From NCBI GenBank assembly GCA_029250685.1, contig JAQXEU010000011.1:1-52337 (forward strand): a DNA stretch of 52,337 nucleotides. Reading direction: 5' to 3'. The notes under the pieces were generated by a model that searched no databases, was not told where the DNA came from, and worked only from the letters and a program-made list of their open reading frames with translations. This DNA comes from Polaribacter sp. (lineage in GTDB: Bacteria > Bacteroidota > Bacteroidia > Flavobacteriales > Flavobacteriaceae). This document shows positions 1-9,006 of this stretch, piece by piece. Position 1 is the stretch's first letter, and each line of letters starts with the position of its first letter. The position numbers and the translations under genes are program-made.

Positions 1-117
1 TGAAATCATTTCGGCACCTTTAGAAACCAAATAGTCATTAAACTTTTGTACTGTTTCCTTTATCTGAGTATCAGATAAAACGGGATTCAAAATGAAAACA
101 GTTTCGTAATGATTCAT
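1..117 (-). CDS. rpsF: 30S ribosomal protein S6 (bS6), N-terminal part, cut by window edge
   Basis: Only the first 39 codons lie in the window; the rest runs off the left edge. The protein starts MNHYETVFILNPVLSD, which matches the opening beta strand of bacterial S6 (the MxxYExxxIL...L signature). S6 binds the central domain of 16S rRNA in the small subunit, with S18. The ATG at 117 is the natural family start. A full-consensus promoter lies 32 bases upstream on the same strand. In Bacteroidota rpsF is usually followed by rpsR and rplI, which would lie outside the window. The identification rests on a short but highly typical N-terminus. Confidence 0.9.
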   Translation of the reverse strand, partial: MNHYETVFILNPVLSDTQIKETVQKFNDYLVSKGAEMIS

Positions 118-148
118 AAGTAATTGTTTTAATTTATTTTTAAGGCTG

Positions 149-178
149 CAAATATAATGACTTTTTTTCATTAAACAA
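149..178 (-). promoter_or_regulatory. Bacteroidota-type promoter for rpsF
   Basis: Read on the minus strand: TTG (178-176), a 19-base spacer, then TATATTTG (156-149). This is the full Bacteroidota sigma-A pattern (-33 TTG and -7 TAnnTTTG). It lies about 30 bases before the rpsF ATG, which leaves a short 5' leader. Confidence 0.75.
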
Positions 179-230
179 TACATCTTTAACCTATATAATT
201 TGTCCTATTTTTATAGCAAAATAATATGAG

Positions 231-1133
231 ATGCAAATACCAGAGTTCCCAAACTTAATTCACTACGCAATTCCTTTTTTTATTGTTACAGTAATCATAG
301 AAATTATCCTTACTGTAAAAATAAAAATGGACGAGTACGCATATAAAGACGCTGCCACTTCTATTAGTATGGGACTAATTGGAAATATAGGAATTGGTTT
401 ACTTACAAAAGGCGCTGTATTTGGAATATTTCTAATAATTTACAATTCTTTTCATCTATTTGAAATTCCGTTTGCCTGGTGGGCATGGATTTTAGTTTTC
501 TTCGCTGAAGATTTAACTTATTATTGGTTTCATAGAATTAGTCATGAAAATAGATTCTTTTGGGCAAGTCATATTGTACATCATTCTTCGCAAAAATATA
601 ATTTGAGTACAGCGCTAAGACAAACTTGGACCGGACGTTTTAGTTCTTTTGTGTTTTGGATTCCTTTAGTTTTAATAGGTTTTCACCCTGTTATGATTAT
701 CATGCAAAAATCTATCAGTTTAATTTATCAATACTGGATTCATACTGAATTAATCAAGAAAATGCCAAAATGGTTTGAAGCCATTTTTAACACGCCAAGT
801 CATCATCGTGTGCATCATGCAACAAATCCACAATATTTAGATAGAAACCATGCCGGAATCTTTATTATTTGGGATCGCTTCTTCGGAACATTTGAGCCAG
901 AAGTTGAAAAACCTGTTTACGGTTTGGTAAAAAACATTGATACTTTTAACCCAGTTAAAGTGGCATTTTTAGAATGGTTTGGTTTGTTAAAAGACATATT
1001 CACTTCTAAAACTTCTTTTTTGAATAAAATTAAATACTTATTAAAACCGCCAGGTTGGAAACATGACGGAACAGGGATTTTATCCTCCGATATGCGAAAA
1101 GAATGGGAACAAAAACAAAAAAGCGAAAGATAA
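231..1133 (+). CDS. fatty acid hydroxylase / sterol desaturase superfamily membrane protein
   Basis: A 300-residue integral membrane protein with the histidine clusters of the fatty acid hydroxylase superfamily, which bind a di-iron centre: HRISH at residues 101-105, HIVHH at 114-118 and HHRVHH at 191-196, plus a later conserved stretch with NPQYLDRNHAG at about 199-209. Several hydrophobic segments flank these clusters (about 10-30, 50-72, 82-100 and 138-170). Members hydroxylate or desaturate lipids in the membrane using O2. The substrate cannot be told from the sequence; bacterial relatives act on fatty acids, carotenoids or sterol-like lipids. The gene stands alone: rpsF is divergent and a strong terminator overlaps its stop codon. 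Confidence 0.9.
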   Translation: MQIPEFPNLIHYAIPFFIVTVIIEIILTVKIKMDEYAYKDAATSISMGLIGNIGIGLLTKGAVFGIFLIIYNSFHLFEIPFAWWAWILVFFAEDLTYYWFHRISHENRFFWASHIVHHSSQKYNLSTALRQTWTGRFSSFVFWIPLVLIGFHPVMIIMQKSISLIYQYWIHTELIKKMPKWFEAIFNTPSHHRVHHATNPQYLDRNHAGIFIIWDRFFGTFEPEVEKPVYGLVKNIDTFNPVKVAFLEWFGLLKDIFTSKTSFLNKIKYLLKPPGWKHDGTGILSSDMRKEWEQKQKSER

Positions 1134-1150
1134 ATCTTTCGCTTTTTTTT
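1117..1150 (+). terminator. Rho-independent terminator after the hydroxylase gene
   Basis: Inverted repeat AGCGAAAGAT / ATCTTTCGCT (1122-1131 and 1134-1143) with a 2-base loop. A-rich and T-rich flanks extend the stem, and a run of T follows. The stop codon lies in the stem. Confidence 0.85.
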
Positions 1151-1171
1151 TATAATATAATTTTGCCCTTC

Positions 1172-1834
1172 TTAATCGAAATCGAAACGGATTCCCATAG
1201 AAAAGTTTGAAATGTTTGTGCCTTTAAACAAAGGGTTTAAATCTTGTTTTATATAAAAACCAGTACTTCTGTATGCTATATAAGCACTGACACCGTAATT
1301 AAAAATATTCATATTAAAATTGTCTTTTTGCAACTCTTCAATATTTACTCCAGTATTGTCTTTATATTCTATGTATTGTCTTGTTCCTAATTTAAATCCT
1401 GCAAAAGCTCCAACTCCAATTCTTACAGATTGATTTCTTCTATCTCTTTTGTATCCGTCAGAATATTCACCATTTCTAGAAAAATCCCATTCTAGATGCA
1501 CAGGGAAATTCATTTGTACATGGCGTAATCTATTTTCTGATAAATCTTCTGGATGCACAGCTAAATCTGTTTGATTACCATTTTTTACGTGATATTTATT
1601 ATCTTCTGGTCTTAAATTATTCCATAAGAATGATATTCCATACTTAAAGTATAACTTAGAAGCTTCTCTGTCCATGCGTGTTTTCCATGAAAAACCAACT
1701 TCATAAAAATGCGATTGCCAAAATTGATAATTTGAAGTTTCTAAAGATGATAAATCATCATTTACCAACACATTATTTACACCCATTGCAAATACAAATT
1801 GAGATGTTGTGCTTCTCTTTTCTGTTTGATGGCA
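1172..1834 (-). pseudogene. outer-membrane beta-barrel protein remnant, 5'-truncated and frameshifted
   Basis: The open frame codes for a barrel-like protein rich in alternating aromatic strands and ending in IRFDFD, a terminal-strand signature of outer-membrane barrels. An internal ATG would give 204 residues, but coding-like sequence continues upstream of it (KRSTTSQFVFAMG) to an in-frame stop at 1835-1837, with no signal peptide or good start. Just upstream, another frame reads NQTNQLIADAIKQKRE, which looks like the preceding helical linker, so an indel near 1814-1824 probably split the gene. Related Bacteroidota proteins, as I recall them, have a signal peptide, a helical region and then this PorT-like barrel. 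I read this as a decayed gene; translation of the barrel fragment alone would lack an export signal. Confidence 0.6.
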
Positions 1835-2193
1835 TCAGCAATTAGCTGATTAGTTTGGTTATGTAATGGTATAATTTTCAATCCGGATTAATGAGTTTTT
1901 AAACGCCTTACAATTATATAGACTACAATAGTTGCAAAATGGTTGCTTTGAATATTAAAATAAATTAAAACTTATTTAAAAGACGTTTATAAATAGGATT
2001 TGTAACAGTTAAAAGGAAATAGTTTTTAGTTTTGAGTTGTTCGTTTTGAGTGATTGGTTTTTAGTAAAGAGTTTTAAAGTGAAGCTATCGCTTTAATAAA
2101 ATTATATGAAGTCTAGATTTTTGTTTTTTTTCATCAATGGAAAAGAATAACAGAAAAAAATATAATTGCTCTCTGAAACTAAAAACTCGTTTT
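1835..2193. other. non-coding stretch with decayed upstream part of the barrel gene
   Basis: About 360 bases without a convincing gene. The left part (to about 1887) still reads as a short helical peptide on the minus strand in a different frame from the barrel remnant. A hairpin, TTAAAGTGA / TCGCTTTAA (2074-2096, one G-T pair), lies in the middle. The rest is A+T-rich with no recognised feature. An 80-codon plus-strand frame from 2137 overlaps priA and has no family features. Confidence 0.4.
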
Positions 2194-4662
2194 CTACTGA
2201 TTATCTACATCTGCAATAAAACGAATCGGTCTAAAGTCTTTTACCGATTGAAACGTGTTTTTAATCTTTTCGATGTGATGCTTGGTTTCTGTCAAGTTTT
2301 GTTTTGGAGGAATCTTAATAGTAAGTGTTTTTATATATTGATTCCGAACTCTAGAAACTACAGGTGCTGTAGGTCCTAAGACATTTTCTCTAAATACATT
2401 TTGTAAAGCTTTTGCCAGCCAATTTATACCGCTTTCAACTTTATTATAATCTTTATGTTTTAACGTGATTTTTATCAATCTGTAATACGGTGGATACTGA
2501 TATTGCCAACGTTCTTGCAATTGTTCTTTATACATTTCTGCATAATTTGTGGTAGAAACTTGTTGTAGTATTTGATGATACGGATTAAAGGTTTGTATGG
2601 CTACATTTCCCTGCTTTTTTGATCTTCCTGCACGTCCGGAAACCTGAACCATCATATCATAACTACGTTCGTGTGCTCTAAAATCAGGAAAATTCAACAT
2701 ATTATCGGCATTTAAAATTCCAACCAACGATACATTTTCAAAATCCAATCCTTTAGAAAGCATTTGCGTCCCAACTAAAACATCAATTTCTTGTGCTTCA
2801 AAAGCACCAATTATTTTTTGATAACCGTGTTTTCCTCTCGTTGTATCTAAATCCATTCTTCCAATGTTATGTTTCGGAAAAATTTCTTTTAATTCTAATT
2901 CGATTTGTTCTGTTCCAAAACCTTTGGTGTCTAATGAATTACTTCCACAAGCAGCGCAATTATTTGGCATTGCTCTTTGATAATTACAATAATGACATTT
3001 TAATTCGCTTCTGTATTTATGAAACGTTAGACTTACATCGCAATTCGGGCATTGCGGTGCAACACCACAAGTTGTACATTCTACAACAGGCGAAAAACCA
3101 CGGCGATTTTGAAACAAAATAACTTGTTCTTTATTTTCTAACGCTTCGGTAATTAACATGATTAAACGATCAGAAAAATGACCATTCATTTTCTTTTTAT
3201 GGTGTTTTTCTTTGATGTTTATCAATTCGATTTTTGGCAATTGTAAATTACCAAATCTGCGATTTAATTCTACCAAACCATATTTTCCGTTTTGCGTATT
3301 AAAGTAACTTTCTAACGATGGCGTTGCAGAACCTAATACTATTTTCGCTTTGTGTTGATGCGCCAAAACAACCGCTGTATCTCTTGCATGGTAACGTGGA
3401 GAAGGTTCAAATTGTTTATATGAAGTTTCATGTTCTTCATCAACAATGATTAACCCTAAGTTAGAAAATGGTAAAAAAACCGATGATCTTGCACCCAAAA
3501 TAATTTGCGCTTTTGGTTTATTATTCAACACATTATTCCATACTTCAACCCTTTCGTTCATCGAGTATTTAGAATGAAACACAGAAATTTGATCTCCAAA
3601 ATAATTTTCTAAACGGGATATAATTTGCGTTGTCAACGCAATCTCTGGCAACAAAAATAAAATCTGTTTTCCAGAGTTTAAATTGTCTTCAATTAGTTTT
3701 GTATAAACTTCTGTTTTACCAGAACTTGTTATTCCGTGTAATAAAACCACTTCTTTCTCTTCAAATGAAGTTTTAATTTCTTCAAGCGCTTTTTCTTGAA
3801 ACTCGTTCAAGTTTTTTAAATCGTTTGTAGCTCCATTAAAATTGATTCTATCGGTTTGAATTTCGTACAATTCAAAAATCTCTTTATCAGCTAATGCTTT
3901 TATTACAGCAGCTGAAACACCAATTTTTGTTTCTAATTCTTTAGCTTTTATTGGCTTTTTACTTGCAGATAATTGAAAAAAACCTAAAACAGCTTCGCGT
4001 TGTTTTTTCGCTCTACTTAATTGTTCTAACAAATTCTGCAAAGCATCATCCGAAGTATATTTTGAATTTAATCGAACATATTTCACCATTTTTGGTTTGT
4101 ATTGTTCGTAAATTTCTTCCTTTACAAAAACTGCGTTTTTCTGAATCAATTCGTTGATAATTGGCAAAACTTTTTTCTTCCCTAAAATATCAACAACTTG
4201 GTGAATTGTTAATTGTGATTGATGTTGTAATGCTTCAAAAATTAAAAATGCTTCATCATTTAAACTTTCTTCATCAACAAAAGTGTCATTTTTTAAAACA
4301 ATTGTTTCACTTTCTAATAAAAATGCAGACGGCAATGCAGCACGATACACATCACCCAAAGAACACATATAATAACTTGAAATCCATTGCCAGTTTTGCA
4401 ACTGAACTTCTGTTACAATAGGTTTCTCATCCAAAATCTGTAGAATTTCAATCGCTTCGTATAATTCGGGTTTATGCTGATGAATATTAAAAACCAACGC
4501 GGTGTACATTTTGGTTTTACCAAACGAAACTGCAACCCGCATTCCTTTTTTAAGGAATTTGGCTTCAGATTCAGTTACCGAATAAGTAAATGTTTTCTGA
4601 ATTGGAATTGGTAATATGACGTCTATAAAATGGATAGAATTCTGATTTTTTGTATAAATCAA
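2194..4662 (-). CDS. priA: primosomal protein N' (replication restart helicase PriA)
   Basis: PriA reloads the replisome at stalled forks by binding branched DNA, unwinding the lagging arm and recruiting the primosome. Visible parts: an N-terminal DNA-binding domain beginning near FIDVILPIPIQKTFTY, a helicase core with Walker A GITSSGKTE (about residue 310) and a DEEH box (about 407), and an inserted zinc-binding module with CxxC pairs (CTTC, CPNC, CHYC, CAAC; about 529-573), then the QVSGRAGR helicase motif. I prefer the TTG at 4662 (822 residues). An in-frame ATG at 4752 would add about 30 residues unlike the family and would overlap the divergent hydrolase start at 4709. The start is the uncertain part; the identity is not. 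Confidence 0.95.
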   Translation of the reverse strand: MIYTKNQNSIHFIDVILPIPIQKTFTYSVTESEAKFLKKGMRVAVSFGKTKMYTALVFNIHQHKPELYEAIEILQILDEKPIVTEVQLQNWQWISSYYMCSLGDVYRAALPSAFLLESETIVLKNDTFVDEESLNDEAFLIFEALQHQSQLTIHQVVDILGKKKVLPIINELIQKNAVFVKEEIYEQYKPKMVKYVRLNSKYTSDDALQNLLEQLSRAKKQREAVLGFFQLSASKKPIKAKELETKIGVSAAVIKALADKEIFELYEIQTDRINFNGATNDLKNLNEFQEKALEEIKTSFEEKEVVLLHGITSSGKTEVYTKLIEDNLNSGKQILFLLPEIALTTQIISRLENYFGDQISVFHSKYSMNERVEVWNNVLNNKPKAQIILGARSSVFLPFSNLGLIIVDEEHETSYKQFEPSPRYHARDTAVVLAHQHKAKIVLGSATPSLESYFNTQNGKYGLVELNRRFGNLQLPKIELINIKEKHHKKKMNGHFSDRLIMLITEALENKEQVILFQNRRGFSPVVECTTCGVAPQCPNCDVSLTFHKYRSELKCHYCNYQRAMPNNCAACGSNSLDTKGFGTEQIELELKEIFPKHNIGRMDLDTTRGKHGYQKIIGAFEAQEIDVLVGTQMLSKGLDFENVSLVGILNADNMLNFPDFRAHERSYDMMVQVSGRAGRSKKQGNVAIQTFNPYHQILQQVSTTNYAEMYKEQLQERWQYQYPPYYRLIKITLKHKDYNKVESGINWLAKALQNVFRENVLGPTAPVVSRVRNQYIKTLTIKIPPKQNLTETKHHIEKIKNTFQSVKDFRPIRFIADVDNQ

Positions 4663-4708
4663 AACTACATAAAAATCACTACATTGTAAACAGATTTTTG
4701 AGTGAATT

Positions 4709-5560
4709 ATGAAAGTATTAGAATGGAAACAAAAAGGAAAATTCATCAACATATTTGGTAGAGAAATATTTCTAATTGATGAAGGACATAATGAGGAAAC
4801 TCTCGTGATTTTGCATGGCTATCCAACTTCATCTTATGATTATCGAAAAGTTTTATCAGAGTTGTCTAAACAGTATCGGGTAATTATTCACGATCATTTA
4901 GGTTTTGGCTTTTCTGAAAAACCATTAGACTATTCGTATTCTTTAATTGAACAAGCTGATGTTGCTTTGCAAATTTGGGAACAATTAAACTTGAAAAAAG
5001 TCACCTTATTAGCACACGATTACGGAACAAGTATTGCAACAGAAATTTTAGCAAGACATAATAGGCAACAAATTGATTTACAAATAGATAAATTAATTCT
5101 TTGTAATGGAAGTGCACATATTGAATTATCAAAATTGCGATTAATTCAGAAATTATTAAAGAGTAAAATCACTGGTGAATTTGTTGCGAGTTTAACCAAT
5201 TACTCAATTTTTAAAAGAAATATGCGTAATGTATATTTTGATAAATCGAAAGCGACAAATGAAGAGCTTCAAGAAATGTGGTTTCAATTAGAATATAATG
5301 AAGGACGAAAAGTAATTCATAAAATATCAAACTACATCAACGAACGCTATTACTATTGGCATCGTTGGATTGGTGCTTTAAAAGAAACTCAAATTCCGAC
5401 GAAAATAATTTGGGCAAAAAATGATCCAATTGCGATTATAGAAATTGCAGAATTATTAGCGAGTGAAATTCCGAATAATGAATTATTAACTATGGATAAT
5501 ACAGGACACTTTTTAATGATAGAAAACCCTGAAGAATGGTTAAAATTGGTTCTGAAATGA
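4709..5560 (+). CDS. alpha/beta-hydrolase of the MEST/PEG1 type
   Basis: A 283-residue alpha/beta-hydrolase. The oxyanion segment is LHGYPTSSYDY (about 31-41). The nucleophile elbow reads AHDYGTS, so the nucleophile is Asp rather than Ser, as in haloalkane dehalogenases and epoxide hydrolases. Late in the protein come WAKNDP (acid region) and NTGHFL (catalytic His). Several stretches resemble vertebrate MEST/PEG1 as I remember it: GFGFSEKP, HDYG, the EMW...EGRKVI segment and a YINER...RWIGAL segment. The substrate is unknown. No signal peptide, so it is probably cytoplasmic. The MepB-family gene follows after 13 bases and is probably co-transcribed. A dehalogenase or epoxide hydrolase remains possible. 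Confidence 0.85.
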   Translation: MKVLEWKQKGKFINIFGREIFLIDEGHNEETLVILHGYPTSSYDYRKVLSELSKQYRVIIHDHLGFGFSEKPLDYSYSLIEQADVALQIWEQLNLKKVTLLAHDYGTSIATEILARHNRQQIDLQIDKLILCNGSAHIELSKLRLIQKLLKSKITGEFVASLTNYSIFKRNMRNVYFDKSKATNEELQEMWFQLEYNEGRKVIHKISNYINERYYYWHRWIGALKETQIPTKIIWAKNDPIAIIEIAELLASEIPNNELLTMDNTGHFLMIENPEEWLKLVLK

Positions 5561-5573
5561 TTTTATTTGCCAA

Positions 5574-5972
5574 ATGAAAGCTACTATTTCTAATTATTTA
5601 CAAAACTCTGAAAGCAAAGAGTACAAAGCATGTTCTTATGAAATTAATGGCATAAAAATCATTGAAAGAACGGCAAAAATTACTCCGAAGAAAATCGGTC
5701 AATTTGTAACTTGTTGGAAACGAAATGTAAACGGAATCATAGAACCTTTTAAAGATTCTGATGATTTTGATTTCTTTATCATTAAGGTTTTTGATAAAAA
5801 CTCTGTTGGATATTTTAAGTTCCCGAAAACTGCTTTAATCAAAAACGGAATTATATCTACAGAAAAGAAAGACGGTAAAAGAGGTTTCAGAGTCTATCCA
5901 ATTTGGAGTAAACCAACTAGTAAACAAGCAATTAAAGCACAAAATTGGCAATTAGAATATTATTATAAATAA
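5574..5972 (+). CDS. MepB family protein
   Basis: A 132-residue soluble protein that fits the MepB family along its length: TPKKIGQFVTCWKRN near residue 40, the acidic DSDDFDFFII segment, then YFKFPKTAL, GKRGFRVYP and a final TSKQAIKAQNWQ block. The family is named after a Staphylococcus gene beside the MepA multidrug pump; its biochemical role is not established. It follows the alpha/beta-hydrolase by 13 bases and is probably in the same transcript. Its stop codon abuts that of recG, so the two converge with no terminator between them. Confidence 0.85.
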   Translation: MKATISNYLQNSESKEYKACSYEINGIKIIERTAKITPKKIGQFVTCWKRNVNGIIEPFKDSDDFDFFIIKVFDKNSVGYFKFPKTALIKNGIISTEKKDGKRGFRVYPIWSKPTSKQAIKAQNWQLEYYYK

Positions 5973-8072
5973 TTAACTAATGTTTGCCCACAAACCACTC
6001 GTTTTTTGATGTTTGGTGTAACTATTTAAGGTCACTAAGTTTTCTGGTTTTGACAAATTTGGATCATCTGTAAGTAAATCAATTGCAGCATTTCTTGCTT
6101 CAACCAAAATAGAAGTGTCTTTTACAATATCAGCAATCTTCAAGTTTAAAACTCCACTCTGTTGCGTTCCCATTATATTTCCGGGTCCGCGTAACTTTAA
6201 ATCAACTTCAGCAATTTTAAATCCATCAGAAGTTTCTACCATCGTTTTTAAACGCGTTTTTGCATCCGCAGATAATTTCACATCAGACAATAGAATACAA
6301 TAACTTTGATCTGCACCTCGTCCAACGCGTCCACGCAATTGATGTAATTGACTCAAGCCAAAACGTTCTGAACTTTCAATTACCATAACACTTGCGTTTG
6401 GTACATTTACACCAACTTCAATTACAGTTGTGGCAACCATAATTTGCGTTGCACCTTTCACAAAACGTCGCATTTCGTATTCTTTATCTGCAGGTTTCAT
6501 TTTTCCATGCACAATACTTATTTGATACTTTGGCATCGGAAAATCTCTTGAAATACTTTCGTAACCGTCCATTAAATCTTTATAATCCATTGCGGCAGAT
6601 TCTTGAATTAACGGATATACAACATAAACTTGTCGTCCTTTTGCGATTTCATCTTTTAAAAATTTAAAAACAGCCAAACGATTGCTATCAAATCTATGAA
6701 CTGTTTTTACTTCTTTCCTTCCTGGAGGCAACTCATCAATCACAGAAATATCTAAATCGCCATACACAGACATTGCCAATGTTCTCGGAATTGGCGTTGC
6801 AGTCATTACCAAAACGTGAGGCGGTAATTCATTTTTTTTCCACATTTTAGAGCGTTGTGCAACACCAAATCGATGTTGTTCATCAATAATTGCGATTCCT
6901 AAATTGCTGAAAATTACTTTATCTTCCAACAAAGCATGTGTACCTATTAATATATGTAACGTTCCATCTTCTAATTGTTGATGGATTTTTCGGCGCATTT
7001 TTGATTTTACAGAACCGGTTAATAAAGCGATATTTATATTGCTTTCTTTTAACAACTCTGTAATTGCGTTATAATGTTGAGTTGCCAAAATTTCTGTTGG
7101 TGCCATTAAAGAAGCTTGAAATCCGTTATCAATTGCCAACAACATGGTTAACAAAGCAACAATTGTTTTCCCTGAACCAACATCCCCTTGTAATAAACGA
7201 TTCATGTGAACTCCTGTTGCAACATCTTTTCTGATTTCTTTTAAAACTCGTTTTTGAGCGTTTGTTAAATCAAATGGCAAACTGTTATTGTAAAAATTAT
7301 TAAATTTATCTCCAACGTTTTCAAACGAATACCCTTTTAGTTTAGATTTTCTGATGATTTTCTTTCGGATAAGTTGTAATTGGATAAAAAACAATTCTTC
7401 AAACTTTAATCTATATTGTGCTTTTGCTAGATTTTCTTGGCTCTTTGGAAAGTGAATATTTAATAACGCTTCCTTTTTTGACATCAAATTATATTGTTTG
7501 ACAAACTGTTCTGAAAGTGATTCATTTATTCTTCCATCAATTTCAACAAATAAATTCTGAATTAAAGTTCTTACTACCTTATTACTAATATTTTTACTTC
7601 CTAATGTTTCTGTTGATGGATATACAGGTTGCATTGCCGTTTGCACCTTCTTTTTATATTCAGAAAGCAATTCCATTTCTGGGTGCGGCATCGAAAACGA
7701 GTTATTAAAACTGTTTAGTTTACCATATACTATATAAGGAGTATTTATTTTTAATGATTCTTTAATCCATTTAACACCTTTAAACCAAACAAGCTCCATT
7801 GAACCAGTTTCATCAATAAAGGTTGCAACTACTCTACTTCCGCGCTGTTGTTTTATGGTTTTTAAATGGGTGATTTTACCGACAATCTGAACCTCTGAGC
7901 CACTATTCTGTAAATGATTGATCTTATAAAACTGTGTTTTATCTATATATCTAAAAGGAAATAAATACAATAAATCAGCACATGTTTTAATTCGTAACTC
8001 TTGATAAAGTAACGAGGACCGGTTAATTGTTACACCTTTTATATAGGTAATTGGCTTGTTTAAATTGATCAA
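5973..8072 (-). CDS. recG: ATP-dependent DNA helicase RecG
   Basis: RecG is a double-stranded DNA translocase that regresses stalled forks and processes branched recombination intermediates. The 699-residue length is normal for the family. An N-terminal OB-fold wedge domain (about 50-200) precedes the SF2 core: Walker A GDVGSGKT (about 296-303), DEQH (about 396), the MTATPIPRTLA motif and QLRGRVGRG. The C-terminus carries the typical DGFKIAEVDLKLRGPG segment. It converges on the MepB-family gene, with the two stop codons adjacent. Upstream it diverges from the DUF916-like gene across about 120 bases. Confidence 0.97.
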   Translation of the reverse strand: MINLNKPITYIKGVTINRSSLLYQELRIKTCADLLYLFPFRYIDKTQFYKINHLQNSGSEVQIVGKITHLKTIKQQRGSRVVATFIDETGSMELVWFKGVKWIKESLKINTPYIVYGKLNSFNNSFSMPHPEMELLSEYKKKVQTAMQPVYPSTETLGSKNISNKVVRTLIQNLFVEIDGRINESLSEQFVKQYNLMSKKEALLNIHFPKSQENLAKAQYRLKFEELFFIQLQLIRKKIIRKSKLKGYSFENVGDKFNNFYNNSLPFDLTNAQKRVLKEIRKDVATGVHMNRLLQGDVGSGKTIVALLTMLLAIDNGFQASLMAPTEILATQHYNAITELLKESNINIALLTGSVKSKMRRKIHQQLEDGTLHILIGTHALLEDKVIFSNLGIAIIDEQHRFGVAQRSKMWKKNELPPHVLVMTATPIPRTLAMSVYGDLDISVIDELPPGRKEVKTVHRFDSNRLAVFKFLKDEIAKGRQVYVVYPLIQESAAMDYKDLMDGYESISRDFPMPKYQISIVHGKMKPADKEYEMRRFVKGATQIMVATTVIEVGVNVPNASVMVIESSERFGLSQLHQLRGRVGRGADQSYCILLSDVKLSADAKTRLKTMVETSDGFKIAEVDLKLRGPGNIMGTQQSGVLNLKIADIVKDTSILVEARNAAIDLLTDDPNLSKPENLVTLNSYTKHQKTSGLWANIS

Positions 8073-8123
8073 TTTTTAGCGGTTTATCCTTTAAAATAAC
8101 GAAAGTACATAATTAGATTGACA

Positions 8124-8131
8124 TATATTTG
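8124..8131 (+). promoter_or_regulatory. possible -7 element upstream of the secreted DUF916-like gene
   Basis: TATATTTG fits the Bacteroidota -7 consensus and lies about 60 bases before the ATG at 8193. No TTG is seen at the expected distance upstream, so support is partial. Confidence 0.4.
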
Positions 8132-8192
8132 TGAAAGAAATTTGGTGGTTCTAAATATTATTTGTTTATTTTGAACTGATAAAATAATAAAA

Positions 8193-8939
8193 ATGCCCTT
8201 AAAAACTAAGTTGTCCCTAAGACTAGTTTCGATTTTATTATTAATTTCTGCCCATTTTACTTATGGTCAGGACAAATCGAACAAGAATAACAGTGCTCGT
8301 AAATCTACGGGTGTTTCTGTTGCACCAGCCCATTTTCATTTTAATCAAAAACCAGGTGAAGTAAGAACTTACGACATTACAGTTAATAATAACACTTCTT
8401 TTCAAAATCAATTTAATGTCAACATGTATGACTTTAATATGAATGGAAAAGGAAAAAGTAGTTTTTTACCAGCTGGTGATGGGAAATATTCATTATCCAA
8501 ATGGCTAAACGTTTCTCCGTCTTTTATCGAATTAAAACCATTTGAAACAAAATTAATAAAAGTTACAGTAAGTGTACCTAATGATACTGATGGTGATAAG
8601 GCTGCTTGGTCTATATTAATGGTAGAGCAAGTTGCTCCTAGAAAATCTTTAGACAATGTTAATGGTAATGATAATACAATTGCTCTTGGTGTTGTACCAA
8701 CTTATGCATTCGGAATTTTCGCTTATCAAAACCCACCTAATGTTACTGACAATAGAATAGAATTTACCGATTTTCAATTAAAGAGTGGTAAAGCTGCTAA
8801 GTTTTTGCACTTAGAGGTTCAAAATACTGGAGATGGAATAGCATACTGTACTTCTTATATAGATTTAACAAATTTAGATACTGGTGTACAACAAAGATTA
8901 AAAGTAATTTTCACAGATTTCACCAAAAAGAAAAATTAA
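8193..8939 (+). CDS. secreted DUF916/WxL-like immunoglobulin-fold protein, possibly shortened
   Basis: A 248-residue exported protein. The signal peptide covers about residues 1-25, with cleavage near TYGQ. The mature part resembles periplasmic chaperone and DUF916-type immunoglobulin-fold proteins: VSVAPAHFHFNQKPGE followed by DITVNNNT, a LNVSPSFIELKP strand, and KLIKVTVSVP, which recalls pilus-chaperone-like sandwiches. The function in flavobacteria is unknown; a role in surface adhesins or assembly is inference. The protein stops soon after a second domain begins (LEVQNTGDGIAY...), where related proteins, as I recall, continue through more strands, so the C-terminus may be truncated. An rsmB promoter lies just past the stop. 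Confidence 0.65.
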   Translation: MPLKTKLSLRLVSILLLISAHFTYGQDKSNKNNSARKSTGVSVAPAHFHFNQKPGEVRTYDITVNNNTSFQNQFNVNMYDFNMNGKGKSSFLPAGDGKYSLSKWLNVSPSFIELKPFETKLIKVTVSVPNDTDGDKAAWSILMVEQVAPRKSLDNVNGNDNTIALGVVPTYAFGIFAYQNPPNVTDNRIEFTDFQLKSGKAAKFLHLEVQNTGDGIAYCTSYIDLTNLDTGVQQRLKVIFTDFTKKKN

Positions 8940-8954
8940 TCTCATCTTTATTCT

Positions 8955-8962
8955 TACATTTG
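8955..8962 (+). promoter_or_regulatory. -7 element of a probable rsmB promoter
   Basis: TACATTTG, matching TAnnTTTG, 45 bases before the rsmB ATG. No clear -33 TTG at 19-20 bases upstream. Confidence 0.5.
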
Positions 8963-9006
8963 CAAATCCTAAGAAACAATAATTTTTAGTGAATAATATT
9001 CTATAA

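Noticed and set aside
2137..2379. 80-codon plus-strand frame over the end of priA
   Set aside because: Antisense to priA and without any family features or start context.
4663..4752. ATG-led extension of priA
   Set aside because: Does not resemble the PriA N-terminus and overlaps the divergent hydrolase start.
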